Below, in pieces: positions 62,421 through 64,000 of a stretch of 64,000 nt of DNA. The notes beneath the pieces are model-generated. The model worked only from the letters and a program-made list of their open reading frames with translations. It searched no databases and was not told where the DNA came from. The position numbers and the translations under genes were made by a program. The stretch covers positions 11,582,932-11,646,931 of the forward strand of contig NC_092679.1 of assembly GCF_964355755.1 (NCBI RefSeq), given 5' to 3'. Position 1 is the first letter of the stretch; every line of letters begins with the position of its first letter. Origin of the DNA: Antedon mediterranea. Taxonomy: Eukaryota; Echinodermata; Crinoidea; Comatulida; Antedonidae.

Positions 62421-64000
62421 TATAACGAGAAACAGGAATAGAGGATACAGTGATGCTGTCGGTGAGGTGTGAGGTGTGTATGTCTGCTTCTGGAGAAGTG
62501 GCTGTGAGGTGTAGATGTTCTTCTGAAGAAGTGGCTGTGAGGTGTGTCTGGGCTCTTCTGAAACTTGTGGGTATATTGGCTCAGTTCATTAGCATAATGT
62601 CAATTACATCATCTCAGAGGTTACTGATTGGTCCTAAGTTGATCCAGGGGTGTTTAAGTAGAAGTGATTAACGGTATAATAAGGTATTTCAATGATGGAT
62701 AACACTGTCAAATCTGTACTTAAATAGTGTCAATCTCTCCTGGTTTAACGATGGAGGAGGTCGTAAGGTTAAGCTTCTTTAGGGGTTCAATTATAAACTA
62801 AATGGACTTTTAAAACATCTGGACACACTCTCCACTGGACTTTCTGGGCCAAGTTCGTGAACTCAATTGAATCTCATACAAAGGTTGATTTCTTAATTAT
62901 AAAAGTATATCATTATATTACAGTACTGCTGCCCCGATGCCCACGTACGATTATTCGAACATAATAAACTGATATTATTTTACCCAAGTGACAGAATTAG
63001 ACTTTCAAACGATGGACAGCAGTGGTTAAATTATTATTTGGTTTGATCATTACTGTAGACCTAGAGCCATTGTAAAATACGTGCACAAAAGACCTTCTTA
63101 AAATAATAATGTCTAGCGCACTTTCCATCACCACTGTAATCAGTATGCTATCGCTTATTGAACCACTAGACCACATAACTATTCAAATATATTATGCATC
63201 TGAGCGTACGTTCATAACAAGAATCATATTAAGTACTTTCAACAATGATTCGGATAGCAAAAATAAGCGGTAAGTATCTCTATTTAAAGCTCATAGTCCA
63301 TTCATTTTAACTTTTTACTTGGAACTAATTGCAACAGAATTTTTTTCACCGGAATGCATTTCCGCAGAACACCATACTAAAAGTCCCAAAAAAATCCTAA
63401 TAGGGGAAAGGTGTCTAATTTGTATAAATCCAAAGTGGCCGCCAAAATTCAATAATTTGACATATATTTTGACATAAAAACGGCCTATTTGAATGTTTAA
63501 TGTTCCGAATGAGGTCCATGGGCTTTCATTTGAAAAAAGGTTACAATTTGATTTATTACTGGATAATTTGCATACAAATTAGCATATTTTTTAATGATCG
63601 CTAAATTCTTATGTTAATCCTATTATCTGCTGGTTTTCATGAATATATATTACTTTTTGTTCATACCTTTTCAAGTAGAAAAGTATTTTGTGCCTTCTTG
63701 GTAGGTGTGGTACAAGCATACAGTACTTAGAATAGAAATTAACAATTTGTAATAAACTGTAACTGAAATGGAAGGTGGGTCAAATATAACTGTACATTAT
63801 GTCCTAATTATGTGAGTTATATGGCATCTGATTTGTTCCTTGTTCTACTGTAAAAAAATTATCTTGCTCATTTAGCGCCAATCAATTAGTCATGTACTGC
63901 AAGTCTTGTGGCTCGGAATTCCTGCAGCTTCTCTGCATTCCGTGGACACATTGCAGAAGAGACCATGGTGTCAATATGTACACCTATTCGTTTGCACACT
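62421..64000. other. Unassigned right-edge sequence
   Basis: No credible complete gene. A short open stretch at about 63885-64000 (CKSCGSEFLQ and onward) is too short to judge and runs off the window. Confidence 0.4.

Noticed and set aside
63241-63280. Possible first exon (atgattcggatagcaaaa then ggtaagt)
   Set aside because: Only a few codons before a donor-like site, with no downstream exon visible; not supportable.

Overview
The window looks like nuclear DNA of an animal, most plausibly a marine invertebrate deuterostome such as an echinoderm. It carries two intron-rich, conserved animal genes, both on the + strand, in an AT-rich background packed with transposon remains. The palindrome taggccta recurs throughout, and the element types seen (Penelope-like, CR1-like, hAT-like, TTAA-target elements) fit that guess. 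The organism is an inference; nothing in the sequence names it.

Layout. 1-10392: about 58 copies of a ~180 bp satellite, including a block duplicated at a distance of ~3.8 kb. 12866-31904: a complete 12-exon WDR26 gene (about 569 aa; LisH, CTLH and WD40 regions; a subunit of the CTLH/GID ubiquitin ligase). Its introns hold a CR1-like retrotransposon with its RT core deleted, a Penelope-like GIY-YIG fragment, several DNA transposons with recognisable ends, a near-perfect hairpin element, and two 48-bp minisatellites, one with about 49 copies. 31905-34450: probable long 3' UTR. 35.1-49.3 kb: a nest of transposons. A decayed non-LTR retrotransposon is interrupted in its 3' UTR by an 8.4-kb terminal-inverted-repeat element with a 9-bp target duplication. 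That element holds a 7.4-kb hAT-like element with an 8-bp duplication, which in turn holds a 1.1-kb foldback element with a 10-bp duplication. 49.4-55.3 kb: further retrotransposon debris, including an inverted pair of RT fragments. 55455-61102: a 5-exon METTL27 (WBSCR27)-like methyltransferase gene of 231 aa, with a second copy of the foldback element in its second intron. 61.1-64 kb: AT-rich sequence with one short tandem repeat and a possible LTR end.

The two host genes have no obvious functional link. The main points of interest are structural: the nest of insertions, the minisatellite apparently seeded by a Penelope-like 3' tail, a triplicated splice donor in WDR26, and a satellite with a short dyad in most copies. 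All exon boundaries come from reading splice sites and homology by eye; no alignment or transcript data were available.
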